Shown one piece after another: positions 9,996 to 19,652 of a DNA stretch of 64,000 bases. Under the pieces are notes generated by a model. That model had not been told where the DNA came from. It did no database searches and worked only from the letters and a program-made list of their open reading frames with translations. How positions within the stretch are numbered: position 1 is the stretch's first letter; the number at the start of each line of letters is the position of its first letter. Origin of the DNA: Neopestalotiopsis rosae (Eukaryota > Ascomycota > Sordariomycetes > Amphisphaeriales > Sporocadaceae); contig JALGAS010000001.1 of NCBI GenBank assembly GCA_023078685.1, positions 6,324,001 through 6,388,000 on the forward strand. Direction: 5' to 3'. A program made the position numbers and the translations under genes.

Positions 9996-11057
9996 TCACA
10001 AAGTGACAACCAGCTTCGTCGCACTGACACCCTTCTTATACGTATTGATGGCCTCCTGAATCTGCCCCAGACCCCGACCCACGACCCGGGGCTCCGGTCT
10101 GGCCTTGAGCGCCCCGCTGAGCAGCGCCCCGGGCACAAACTGTTCCCAGACCTTGCCGCTGCCCTCGGGCGTCAGCACGGCATTGGTGGACCACACGTTG
10201 GGGACCTCGATATCGGGGCGGGGGCTCTCGACGCCAAAGAGGACAATGGACACGATCTTGGCGCCAAACGCGGCCGCCACGTCGGCGCACACGCGCACCG
10301 TCTCGGGCTTGCTGATGCAGTCGTACGCGCCGGCAAACGTCAACCCAGAGTCCTGGAAGTGCGAAATGATCTTGGCCGTGACGTCGGCAGCGTCGTCATT
10401 GTAGTCAAAGACGGTGACATCCTCGGCGCCCGTCGCTACCAGCGACCGCACAAAGTCGTGGTTCTTGGCGCTCGCCGTGGTCACGACCTTGTAGCCCGAG
10501 GCGACGGCGAGCTGAATGGCCGAGCAGCCAATCGACGTGGCGCCGCCCCAGATGAGCACGGCTTCGTTGCCCGTCTCTTGTCCCTCGGTCTCCACGGCCG
10601 GCGGGCGCAGCTTGAGGTGCTCGTACAGCGCCACGGTGCTCGTCGAGATGCTGAGGGGCAGCACAACGGCTCGCTCAAATGAAAGGTCATCGGGAATCTT
10701 GGCGACGCCAGCCTCGAGACAGGCAGCGTACTCCTGGAATCCCCCGTGTCGGGCGCCGCCGTGGACGAGACCCAGACAGTGGCCAATGACGCGATCGCCG
10801 ACCTGGAAGCGGGTGACGCCGGCGCCGATTTTGGCGACGGTACCGGCAATGTCGCTGCCCAGCACGTGCGGGTAGTTCAAGGGCAGCACGGGCTTCTCCT
10901 GTACGATGGGCTCGGACGGGTTGATAGCAATGGCTGCTACATTGATAATGACTTCGCCTGCTGCTGGCTTGGTCTGGTCTGGGCCGGGTCGAACTTCGAG
11001 GGGATTGACGCCCTCGCCCACGAGCCAGGCTGCGCGGTTGGACTCGATTGAAGACAT
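9996..11057 (-). CDS. Medium-chain dehydrogenase/reductase, zinc-free enoyl-reductase type
   Basis: A single exon of 353 residues. The N-terminal GroES-like half has LGSDIAGTVAKIGAGVTRFQVGDRV and GGFQEYAA. The Rossmann half has the nucleotide-binding motif WGGATSIGCSAIQLA, a Ser/Ala/Lys turn (TASAKNHDF) that fits NADP(H), and YDCISKPET. The structural zinc cysteines and the catalytic zinc ligands of alcohol dehydrogenases are absent, which places it with enoyl reductase/quinone oxidoreductase-like MDRs, a group that includes the trans-acting enoyl reductases of fungal polyketide clusters. No PKS or other biosynthetic gene is next to it, so a stand-alone redox role is more likely. The substrate is unknown. 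Confidence 0.88.
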   Translation of the reverse strand: MSSIESNRAAWLVGEGVNPLEVRPGPDQTKPAAGEVIINVAAIAINPSEPIVQEKPVLPLNYPHVLGSDIAGTVAKIGAGVTRFQVGDRVIGHCLGLVHGGARHGGFQEYAACLEAGVAKIPDDLSFERAVVLPLSISTSTVALYEHLKLRPPAVETEGQETGNEAVLIWGGATSIGCSAIQLAVASGYKVVTTASAKNHDFVRSLVATGAEDVTVFDYNDDAADVTAKIISHFQDSGLTFAGAYDCISKPETVRVCADVAAAFGAKIVSIVLFGVESPRPDIEVPNVWSTNAVLTPEGSGKVWEQFVPGALLSGALKARPEPRVVGRGLGQIQEAINTYKKGVSATKLVVTL

Positions 11058-11747
11058 TGTTGCTTATAAGTTTTCTTAGGAGCTATAGAGAAATCGAAAG
11101 GTGAGTTGTGGATGATTGTAGTCTTTGTAAGTGACTGTTGGACTATGCTATCAAGCCATTGTAGCCGAGGTCGACCTAGAGTTTATATAGAAATCCATGA
11201 TACCCATTGCTGCAATCCTACAAATTGATTTCAAATTCAATTCCTCGATATTGGATCGAACAGAAAAGCAAACATTGTCAGAAAGAGGCATTGTTTGTGT
11301 CGTATAACATCAGTCATCAATGTCCGTGGAGTTGCGCTGTCCTTGTACATGTATACAAAGGCTCCACAGCCACTACGAGCTAAACCATTTTGAGCGGCCA
11401 TCCGGCGCCGTGGACTTCCACGGCGTTTTTTTTATTTCAAGACTCGACTCCGCCCCCATTCTGACAAAGCCACTTCACGATGACCAATTTTTGCTTCCCA
11501 GACTCAGGCCGGTAGGTAACGAGACGCAAGGGGGAGGAACACTTGCTGGACTTTTTCGATCATGGCCTGCTGTCTATTTGAAGATAATTAACGCGGCAAC
11601 TCTTCATCAATCAGGAAGTGTTCGGTTGAATCTCACGGAATCAGATTCAGTGGTACATGCTTAGCTTACAAGCCGCATCTCGCAACTTGCAATCCGGCAG
11701 TTCAGATCTTCAGGGTCCAATCCTCCACATCACAACTGATCAGAAAA
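11058..11747. other. Intergenic between the MDR gene and tRNA-Phe
   Basis: Contains the MDR promoter side (minus strand). The plus-strand frame 11320-11664 has no family features. A small perfect inverted repeat around GCCGTGGACTTCCACGGC is at about 11405-11422. Confidence 0.5.
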
Positions 11748-11839
11748 GTCGCTTTAGCTCACTTGGGAGAGCGCCAGACTGAAGCCCAAACTTCAGGAAC
11801 GATATCTGGAGGCACTGTGTTCGATCCACAGAAGCGACA
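11748..11839 (+). tRNA. tRNA-Phe (GAA) with a 19-nt intron
   Basis: The cloverleaf was folded by hand. The acceptor stem 11748-11754 pairs fully with 11832-11838, with discriminator A at 11839. The D arm is GCTC...GAGC. The anticodon stem CCAGA (11774-11778) pairs with TCTGG (11805-11809). The anticodon GAA is at 11781-11783 with G37 at 11784. The intron is 11785-11803, at the canonical position after base 37. The T arm is CTGTG/CACAG around TTCGATC. All stems pair. The A and B internal promoter boxes are intact. Confidence 0.93.
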
Positions 11840-11969
11840 AATCCATCTTTTTTGCCCGTTCCATAAAACACCACTTTCTCTTTTTCTTCCTCTAGGGCTA
11901 CTTGGTACTTGGGCATTCAACGGATGGATGATGTGAAGACGGTTTAATGTGGTCACGAAATTTGTTCAT

Positions 11970-12038
11970 GGTTGTGTGTAATAGCAAGTAGGATTTGAAT
12001 TTGCACCATAGCTGTGGGTTCAATCCCACTGGCAACCA
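11970..12038 (+). pseudogene. Decayed tRNA, possibly tRNA-Gln (TTG)
   Basis: About 130 bases after tRNA-Phe. The acceptor starts GGTTG and ends GGCAACC (11970/12031-12037). A perfect T arm GTGGG-TTCAATC-CCAC is present, and an anticodon-like loop ATTTGAA would read TTG. The D arm is shortened (TGTAATAGCA) and the anticodon stem depends on G-U pairs. It is best read as a truncated, non-functional tRNA copy. Confidence 0.4.
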
Positions 12039-12049
12039 ACTGGCTGAAT

Positions 12050-13324
12050 CTAAAATACATGGTTACGTTCCATAAGTTCATATATGACGGGAACTGGATG
12101 CCAAAAGGGAAACCAAAAGCCAGGTCTTTCTAAATGCATGCTGCGTAATGCGAACAGTTTTTGAACGTCTAGAATAGACCCAACCATTTCAAGTAGTACA
12201 GGGAATTTTATGCCAGGGACCTCGGACAATCCAAAGAACGATACCCAGTCCTCGGCCGTCCAGGAATGAGTATGCTCATTCATGCTGTTCGTATCCTCAG
12301 CAAAATAGGGCGCAGTATTCGGGCTGTTGATCTCTCGAGGACCTAGCCCTGGCCAAGCGGGAGCACCTGGGTACAGCTTTCTTCGTTCACGATGATGCGC
12401 AACCCACGGCAATCTTCCCTTTCCATTCTTGAATTGCCACAGGGCGTCCAAGCCAATGGAGCTGGTGTGGGCAATGAAGTCTTCATTAGGTGGGCCTCTG
12501 GCGGCCCAGATTCTGTCACGTAGCAGATTTGCATCTTCGAAAACGTACTCGTAACAATTCATGTGAAGCCAGAGCGCCACGCCGCACGTCGCCACTTTCC
12601 TCTCTCCAGGCGAAAAGTTCCCCCAAAATTTCTCGATCCACGGTCCGAGATCCAGGGCGCCAAGCTGGCCTGCATCTCTCATGCTGGGAATGTTGAACAG
12701 GTTTCGCGCTGTTCCCACCATGTAATAGCCTCTCAATTTTCGACTATGCTCGGTTGGTGACTCTTCCTCGACGTCGAACCCAGCAAGACCAAAGAAGCCA
12801 AGGTAAATGGGTATCCAATGCTGCGCCCGTCTTTTTAGTTTCACCACCTTTTTGTGCAAGGATCGAACTTCGCAATATCTTGGCCACGTGTATACACTCC
12901 GATCAAGGGCTTGGTGATGAACGTATTTTCGAAAGAAGGACGAAAGACTGTTGTGATTACCCGGGACGACGTAACGTGACTCTACTGCCATAATGACAAT
13001 CTTGTACAGGTCTTGGCCGACCAAGAGGATTATGAAATGCTTGACGATTTCGGGCGTATGCTCCAGGCAGACGGCACGTAGTTGTTGAGATGTTCTCATG
13101 AGGGCGACGACCGCGCCCGGACATTCCAACTCGTACAGTATCATCAACAATAGCTCCGGGGGAAGTGAATGGATTGGGCTGATGCTGATTCTGATGCTGA
13201 TGCTGTCTGTGTAGGATATCATTGGCGAGCTACTTGAGAGCGGCAAAGCGTATATTTCTGAAGGCATGTTACCCATGTGCCTGATGAACCCGCCGTAAAG
13301 AAAATGGTCACTGAATTCGCGCAT
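12050..13324 (-). CDS. F-box-like protein
   Basis: A single exon of 424 residues. Near residue 53 an F-box-type helix set begins: IHSLPPELLLMILYELECPGAVVALMRTSQQLRAVC. This is the usual fungal F-box arrangement (LPxELLxxI, then a helix ending at Arg-Cys). The remaining ~330 residues have no recognised repeats or LRR/WD motifs; they are rich in Trp and aromatic residues. F-box proteins bind Skp1 in SCF ubiquitin ligases, with the C-terminal part choosing the substrate; that substrate cannot be told here. The start could also be ATG further in (before GNMPSE). Large families of such proteins with orphan C-terminal regions are typical of filamentous fungi. Confidence 0.72.
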   Translation of the reverse strand: MREFSDHFLYGGFIRHMGNMPSEIYALPLSSSSPMISYTDSISIRISISPIHSLPPELLLMILYELECPGAVVALMRTSQQLRAVCLEHTPEIVKHFIILLVGQDLYKIVIMAVESRYVVPGNHNSLSSFFRKYVHHQALDRSVYTWPRYCEVRSLHKKVVKLKRRAQHWIPIYLGFFGLAGFDVEEESPTEHSRKLRGYYMVGTARNLFNIPSMRDAGQLGALDLGPWIEKFWGNFSPGERKVATCGVALWLHMNCYEYVFEDANLLRDRIWAARGPPNEDFIAHTSSIGLDALWQFKNGKGRLPWVAHHRERRKLYPGAPAWPGLGPREINSPNTAPYFAEDTNSMNEHTHSWTAEDWVSFFGLSEVPGIKFPVLLEMVGSILDVQKLFALRSMHLERPGFWFPFWHPVPVIYELMERNHVF

Positions 13325-14270
13325 ATATAAAAGTGTCGAGAATCATGCATATGTATTGGAAAGATTTGTTGTTTCTCGAGCCCACGTACAAGATTGAAAT
13401 TGGAGCCCGCGACGAAGAAGTTGCGACGAACGCACATGGGACCATTGTCAAGATGAAGACTATGAAATCATTGGAAGGTGAAGGCCACGTTTGTTCTTCA
13501 CTTTTGTCTTTCTTCGATGGCACCTTCTCTCAATTCGGCACCTCGATCATGACTTGATTGTAAATGATAGCTAATAACGTCCCTCACGTACTGGCCTATG
13601 GAAACTGAGCAGCAGTTATCGACTTCGGACACGATTTGGGTATATACGATGCAAATCGAGCATCTCAAAGTACTCGGACCAATTGACAATGTCACGTGTA
13701 TTTGACACCCCTAAGAGCACTTCACCAGCTGAAGTGAAAATGATTTATTGGTTCATGCTGGTAAATATGCGCGCAAAATGTCCACAAGATCCACGTTCCT
13801 GTACTCCATTTATATACAGCCGGATCGGGTTACATCCGTAACAGTCTGTGACGATGCCTGGCGGCAACGACCCATCTATTGGCAAACATACCTTTGTGAG
13901 TAATTAACGGCCAACTGCATGCATCCTAGTTTCAACAACTATTCAGTATCGATTGGCAGTTCCGGAACTTTTGCCATCGTTGTAAACGTGGTGTATCTGA
14001 CGTGGCTAGACGTGGCATAAGAGCTCCATATCTACGTAGCGCCGAGTAACGTCATTTTTCAGCCCTGGACCCCCACTATCTGGGTTGCCAAATACAGCTC
14101 TTCCCTCTTTCATCATTGGCCCAAAAGATGGCAGCCACCTTGTAAATTTTGTATAACTTTTTTTTGCTTTTAACATAAAAGCCTTTGCATTGCCGGTCAT
14201 AGCATATTTTATTTCTACAGACACATTGAACTATCTTGTCCTCTTCCACCTCCAACCCAAATAAAACACA
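13325..14270. other. Divergent intergenic region between the F-box gene and the bisphosphatase gene
   Basis: Both neighbouring genes read outward, so both promoters should be here. AATAAAACACAATG surrounds the bisphosphatase start. No other gene is supported. Confidence 0.5.
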
Positions 14271-15275
14271 ATGTCCGGCACAACTACACGCTGGGAGTCG
14301 CTCCTCCGGTCAAAGGTGCCGGCTGGCTCATACGAGGCATTATGCTCCTCGGTCCTGCCCGCCATTGTCGATGGCATCGCCGCCATTGCCAAGTCGCTGC
14401 GGTCCTCGCATCAGGTCGCGCTCGCCGGCAGCGCCAACGCCTTTGGCGACGACCAGCTCAATGTCGACGTTGCTTCTGAGAACATTGTCCGCGCGGCCGC
14501 GGCAAAGTGCCCCGCCGTCGTCACTGCGAGCAGTGAGGAGGAGCCCGTGGAGCGATCCACCCGTGACGGCGAGGATGCTACTGCTACTGCTGCTTCTGGC
14601 GAGCAGTATACTTTTGCCTTTGATCCCCTCGATGGAAGCTCCATTATTGCCCCCAACTGGTCCGTCGGCACCATTATTGGAATCTGGGAGGGCCGAAGCG
14701 CTCTGCACCAAGCGCCCGCAACTAGACAAGTCGCGGCGGTATTAGGTGTATACGGCCCCCGTACCACGGCCATTATCGCACTGCGGGTGCCGGGATCGGA
14801 AGGTATCTGCATAGAGGTCGGCGTGGGCGAGCAAGGCGCGCAGGACTGCCAGGTGATTCGCGAGAGCGTGCGCCTCCAGGCCGAGCCGCCCTTCAAGACG
14901 CGCTATTTCGCCCCGGCCAACCTGCGCGCCGCCGCCGAGGACAGCAAGTACGCCGCCCTCGTCAACCACTACATCTCCAACAAGTACACGCTGCGGTACA
15001 GCGGCGGCCTCGTGCCCGACGTGGTGCACGCCCTCGTCAAGGGCCACGGTCTCTACGTCTCGCCCGTCACGGCAGCCAGCAAAGCCAAGCTGCGCCGCCT
15101 GTACGAGCTATTCCCTCTGGCTCTCATTGTCGAGTGTGCCGGCGGCAAGGCCGTTGACCCGGTGGACGGCAGCGATATTCTGTCAAGGGCGTCCGAGGAT
15201 ACGGACGAGCGGGGTGGATTGATCTGCGGAACGGCTGAGGAGGTCGACTTTGCTGTAAAATCACTGTTGGCGTAA
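14271..15275 (+). CDS. FBPase-family sugar bisphosphatase, sedoheptulose-1,7-bisphosphatase-like
   Basis: A single exon of 334 residues. The FBPase-fold metal/phosphate motif FDPLDGSS is near residue 124. Two family blocks follow: YSGGLVPDVVHALVKG (substrate-binding strand-helix) and LIVECAGGKAVD (C-terminal metal/active-site region). The N-terminal region has FGDDQLNVDVASENIV in the position of the AMP/metal loop. The sequence lacks the extended features of gluconeogenic FBP1, and its overall pattern is nearer to SBPase-like enzymes that occur in some fungi, which would remove C1 phosphate from seven-carbon sugars of the pentose phosphate route. The choice between FBPase and SBPase is inference. 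It is likely cytosolic; no signal is visible. Confidence 0.82.
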   Translation: MSGTTTRWESLLRSKVPAGSYEALCSSVLPAIVDGIAAIAKSLRSSHQVALAGSANAFGDDQLNVDVASENIVRAAAAKCPAVVTASSEEEPVERSTRDGEDATATAASGEQYTFAFDPLDGSSIIAPNWSVGTIIGIWEGRSALHQAPATRQVAAVLGVYGPRTTAIIALRVPGSEGICIEVGVGEQGAQDCQVIRESVRLQAEPPFKTRYFAPANLRAAAEDSKYAALVNHYISNKYTLRYSGGLVPDVVHALVKGHGLYVSPVTAASKAKLRRLYELFPLALIVECAGGKAVDPVDGSDILSRASEDTDERGGLICGTAEEVDFAVKSLLA

Positions 15276-16160
15276 GAGTCTCAACAAAAGAGCTTTTCAG
15301 TGAGGCCAAACTTTCCATTGGCCGGCATGTTGGGGCAAACTGCATCTGGGCCACCAGTCATGCTCGGGGCCTTAGAGGGACTTTGGCATTTTCGGTCATA
15401 GATGCGTCAAGCTTTTCTGTGGCTACGGAAAACTGCGGACCTAGATGAATCTGTCCACTTCAAATCACTTACCCTTTATATAGCGAAATAAAGTGAATGC
15501 ATTTAACCTCCCACGAACCACAGGTCACAGTGGTGTAGTGGTTCCGCTCCGATCCTAGAAATCTAGTATCTCTAACTCTCTCTCTGGCTGGGCCCGCCCT
15601 CCCCCAGTCTTTTTGTTCGATTCCCTGGGGCGTCCCCTTTTTACTAATTATTCTTTCCCGAGAACAATGTGTATACTTCTAATCTGTTACTTCCTATCCC
15701 AAGCTCGCAATAAACGTCTTGATACTCCTATAGGCACTGGTATTGTTCCGTGTACCCATGCGTTCAATCTACTGTGCACCAATTCAAGACTTGCATTGTA
15801 TGATGATATGAACGGTCTCGAGATGATACGGAAGGGGCATTGAATCCGAACTTCAATCAGATCCGACGATCAATAACTAAGCTACACTAAAAGGATATGC
15901 CGAATAAAACTCTTTGTATCTACCTAAATATTGCAATCAAATTGACATAGTAGATTAAATCAAGATATCTGTCTAATCGCATGAGAATCCAGCATGATAA
16001 GCAACTGAAATGCCCTCAGGTAGGTCCTCCACAAAAAAGAGGGAAAAAAAAAGTTTACAATTTAGGAACTGGTTCCCCTTTAATGCAATTTATGCCGACT
16101 CTTTGTGACATCAGGAGAAGCCAATTCGCAACGTAAGATCCAAACCAATTCCACTCAAAT
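15276..16160. other. Intergenic, contains a tRNA-like sequence
   Basis: Apart from the tRNA-like segment at 15526-15636, nothing is supported. The second half is AT-rich. Confidence 0.5.
15526..15636 (+). other. tRNA-like sequence with Pol III A and B boxes
   Basis: An A-box-like GTGGTGTAGTGGTT (from about 15530) is followed ~75 bases later by a B-box-like GTTCGATTCC (15614-15623) and a T run. The T stem does not pair as in a tRNA; instead CCCCAG and CTGGGG flank the B box. It could be a decayed tRNA with an insertion, or the head of a short retroelement. Confidence 0.28.
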
Positions 16161-16673
16161 CTACCGGTAGTGAAGCAGCCGCCTCTCTGGCCCCCCTAGC
16201 ACCCGCCTGTTCTCCTTGACCTCGATGATCCGCGGCGAAGTCTTGTACTCGATGCAGTCGCGGCAGTATCCCCCGATCAGCTCGCGCTGCCAGCTACACC
16301 CCCGACAGGTGTGCAAGCTCGAGCTGCTATAGTACGCCGGCCGCGACGAGGAGCCGTAGTAGTAGGAGCTAGAGGTCGTGCTCCCCGACGACGAGGCGGG
16401 AGTGGCCCAGTACTGCTGCTCGGTCAGGTACATGGTCGCGCCCGGACGGTTGGTAATGTGCGAGTTGACCGTGCGCAGCGTGTCGGCCTCAACAATCAAT
16501 GTGCCGTCATTGACGATCTTGCTGTGGTGATGGCGGTGGGAGGACGACGAGTGATGGCCATGGTGGTGTCGGTGGTGGTGGCCACCTCGGTCCAGGTTGC
16601 GGTAGACTTTGCGGACCACAGCGTCGCCTGGTCCGTAGTTGTAATCTGTCCCGGACGAGTAATAGTATGCCAT
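16161..16673 (-). CDS. Small His/Ser/Tyr-rich protein with a CxxC pair
   Basis: A single exon of 170 residues, family not recognised. The N-terminus is rich in Tyr and Gly, a histidine cluster (runs of HHH with Ser and Arg) is at residues ~32-52, and a Ser/Tyr-rich segment is at ~95-120. A compact CRGC...CRDC motif (~residues 121-140) could bind zinc. The start MAYYYSSG and the C-terminal basic tail look like a real protein, and the frame is free of stops over a GC-rich stretch. It may be a fungus-specific metal-binding or nuclear protein; no function is claimed. Confidence 0.62.
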   Translation of the reverse strand: MAYYYSSGTDYNYGPGDAVVRKVYRNLDRGGHHHRHHHGHHSSSSHRHHHSKIVNDGTLIVEADTLRTVNSHITNRPGATMYLTEQQYWATPASSSGSTTSSSYYYGSSSRPAYYSSSSLHTCRGCSWQRELIGGYCRDCIEYKTSPRIIEVKENRRVLGGPERRLLHYR

Positions 16674-18240
16674 TTGTGAATGATGAGTTTGCGGGTTTTC
16701 TTTTTGAGCGAATCCTCGGTGATGCTTGCAAGGATTTCTGAAATGAACAAATGAATGTGTCGGATCTTGATTGCAATGGATCGATTTTATTCAAGGCTTG
16801 CCAAACAAGGCTGTAGATCTGTGTTCGAGAGTGGGTACGGCGGATGCAAGTTCAAGGCATAGGTAAATGCAGGGCAACTCTTTTATACGACCCATACGCC
16901 CTCCTATCAAGCAGGTCTCACGATAATTCATCTTGGCTACCTAATTAGATGCTTTCTACATTTCTTCACCGAAAAAACGATGCGTTGTCAATCAGGATTA
17001 ATATGGCGCCCAATAACACGTTGTCGTCATCGCACTGCCTTCCAGGGGCGCCATAAGCCATAATGGTGTGGTGTTTGGCGAGCAGGCCTCATACGCTCCA
17101 TTTGGGTACACCGCCCGGTTGCAGAAATCAAGAGGTCTGGGGTAAGGTCAGGTCGCTCAGAGGTGTGTGTCGCACGTTGGAGAAGCATGGTCCGAGGGGA
17201 TGGTTCGCATTGGCCGAGGGACTCACCGTTGACTCATTAGGTCGAGGCTCTGCAGACTTGAGATGTATTCAGCCATGGGCCATGGAGGCCTTCCAATACA
17301 TAAAGTGCAGGTTTGGGGGCTGTGTTCATACTATTGGCCACCGAGGCTGAGAGTGAGGGAGCTGTTTGCTGACAGGATCGGAGGGAACCGGTCGGTCCTT
17401 TGCAACGCTGAGAGAGTCCTGTGACTGACTGATTGGCAAATTCGGAGCTACGCTCAAACGAAAGCCAAAAATCCGGCCTTGTATGTATCATAAGACGCGC
17501 GGTTAAGTGCCGACCTCCGGAATTCGATACAAACTGTGTTCTTTCCATTACATGGCCGTCTCTTACGTTGCATGAGTATAGCTTCTCCACACTAGTATCC
17601 TGATTCTGCCAAAGTTCCATAACGTCGCACTCTGGAAAGACCGAGGCCAAGCGTTATTCGGTGGGCGGACTTAATCGGCAGTAGAACACAAACCGACTCT
17701 GCGAGCAAGCAACGAAAATTTAGTGAATGAGCCGAAGAATGATATACACTTGCAAACCACCTTTATTCACCTAAAGATGCCTATCTCGAAGGGACTGCTA
17801 CTGGTGATATAAGCAAATAACAATTATTCATCTATGATTACATACCTCGGCAATCTATGATTTTGTTGAAGATCTTTCGGTCGATTTTCTAGTGCCCGCA
17901 AGATTTATTTTCGAGTGACCATAGAAGCTTTCTTCGAAGTGGTCTAGACAAGATGCCCCTCGTTCCGTTCGGTCCGGTCCGCATGTGATAGCTCAACCCT
18001 ATTGACGTGATAATATTCCCGTAGTCACTCAACTACTTGAACCTCACTAAGACGGAGCTTCATCTGCTGCCGATGTTTTCAGAATGACATTATCTAATGC
18101 AGAGATCACTTTCACGTATATAGTCAACATGGATGTCATGCTGTGAAACGGAAATTCGGCCTACAGTAACAGCCTCATTAAGAATATTTTAAAAATAATT
18201 TGAATAGAGATTTAGCAATATCCAAAATATCTTTGTCAAT
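16674..18240. other. Divergent intergenic region, 1.57 kb
   Basis: No gene is supported; frames on both strands around 17060-17650 lack family features and have implausible composition. The last ~100 bases before 18241 are AT-rich. Confidence 0.5.
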
Positions 18241-19400
18241 ATGAACGGCAACACGATTCTTGAGGTAGGAACTCGCACAGAGCTCGCCCAGTCCATCAAG
18301 CAGTTCCTAAAGGACCGGCCCTCGCTACACCTGGGCGGACAGGAAGACTTTCACCAAGAGCGCCGACACCACCTGGAAGTATTTGGCTTCCACGCGCTGC
18401 CCAAGAGCTTACAAGCGCCCATTGGGCGCGTCGAATTCGCCGGCGTCCGCGGTAAGCACGGCACCGTACCTGTGCGGCTCTTCTACCCGAGGAACTTTGA
18501 AGACAGCCGCCGCGGCCAGGTCAAGGGCGACGTCAAAGTGCCTGCCCTCGTCTACATGCACGGTGGCGGCTATACTGTGGGCAGTGTCGACGAGTTCGAG
18601 AATGGCCTGAGGATGTTGGCCGAAAAGGCAAACTTTATCGTAAGCACCATTTGAATGTGCAATTTAGTTCAAGTGCTTTTTCTCATCATTATGGTTTTTA
18701 GACTATCGGTGTCGAATATCATCTGGCTCCAGAGTGGCCCTTTCCGACCCAACTAGACGAGTATGAGGCTGTTATGACTTGGGCGCAGGGTCCCGAGGGC
18801 GCATCACGCGGAATCGATGGGGATCGCGTATTTGGTGGTGGTGACTCGGCGGGTGGCAATATGACTGCTGCCTTGGCACTTCGCATGCATGACGAGGGCA
18901 AGAAGCCCATGAAGGCGCAGATTTTGCTGTACCCTGAGGCAAGGCTGCCTTTTGATACGCCCGCCGCCACTACGAATAACTCTGGCTTCTACCTAGAATG
19001 TAAGTGCTACATGTTGTGTTTCTTTCAAGATGATCGTGACATTCAGTGCCAAGGCTGATTTGCTCCAGGCAACGGGATTTTCTCGTTTGCTGATCACTAT
19101 CTGCCTCGAGCACCCAATCAGAGCTATGCGCCTGGCCACCGATACGTTTCACCAGGTATGCAGAAAGCCGAAGATTTGAAAGGACTTCCACCGGCCGCAG
19201 TATTTACTTGTGGCTTTGACCCGCTGAGAGACGTTGGTGTCGAATACGCCAGCAAACTCCAAAAAGCCGGCAACGAGGTCCATTGGCACCATTTTCCTGA
19301 TCTCACTCACGGCTTTTTGCAGATGGCGCCTTGGAGTTCAGAAGCGGCCGCAGCTGTAGATAAGGTGGCGGATGAGCTGAAAAAGTTGAGCAACACCTGA
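18241..19400 (+). CDS. Alpha/beta hydrolase, hormone-sensitive-lipase-type esterase
   Basis: Three exons (18241-18639, 18702-18999, 19069-19400) with 62- and 69-nt introns give 342 residues. The HSL-family oxyanion motif is HGGGY. VEYHLAPE follows intron 1. The nucleophile elbow GGDSAGG holds the catalytic Ser. The acid is in FDPLRDVG and the base in THGF. All three catalytic positions are present. No signal peptide is visible, so it is probably intracellular. The family hydrolyses short acyl esters; the substrate is not predictable. A second gene of the same family lies at 37962-39411 in this window, but the two differ throughout, including the nucleophile motif (GDSAGG versus GISAGG), so they are not a recent duplication. 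Confidence 0.92.
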
Positions 19401-19652
19401 GGACGATGAAGACTACAAACTTCAAAAAGATCCATTGTCTAGTATGGGTCGAGACTGATGCTAAGTATTCGTTGAGCCCATGTATGGGGTATAATGTGAG
19501 GCCCCCTAATCAAGACAGTCAGATGTCATTTGCATCGCGTAGCAAAGTCTGCTACGTCGCCATTCCTTTCCGTGAAGCCACCCACGCCTGAACGCCTGTG
19601 AAAGCAGAATCTCGATCCGGTCTCTAGTAATACTTCTTTCGATGACCTGTGC

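Noticed and set aside
9996..16160. Biosynthetic gene cluster around the MDR enoyl reductase
   Set aside because: No PKS, NRPS, terpene or tailoring gene is adjacent; neighbours are an F-box gene, a tRNA and a bisphosphatase.
17063..17650. Overlapping frames of ~95 and ~137 codons on opposite strands
   Set aside because: No family features, no ATG context, and rich in rare residues; likely accidental.
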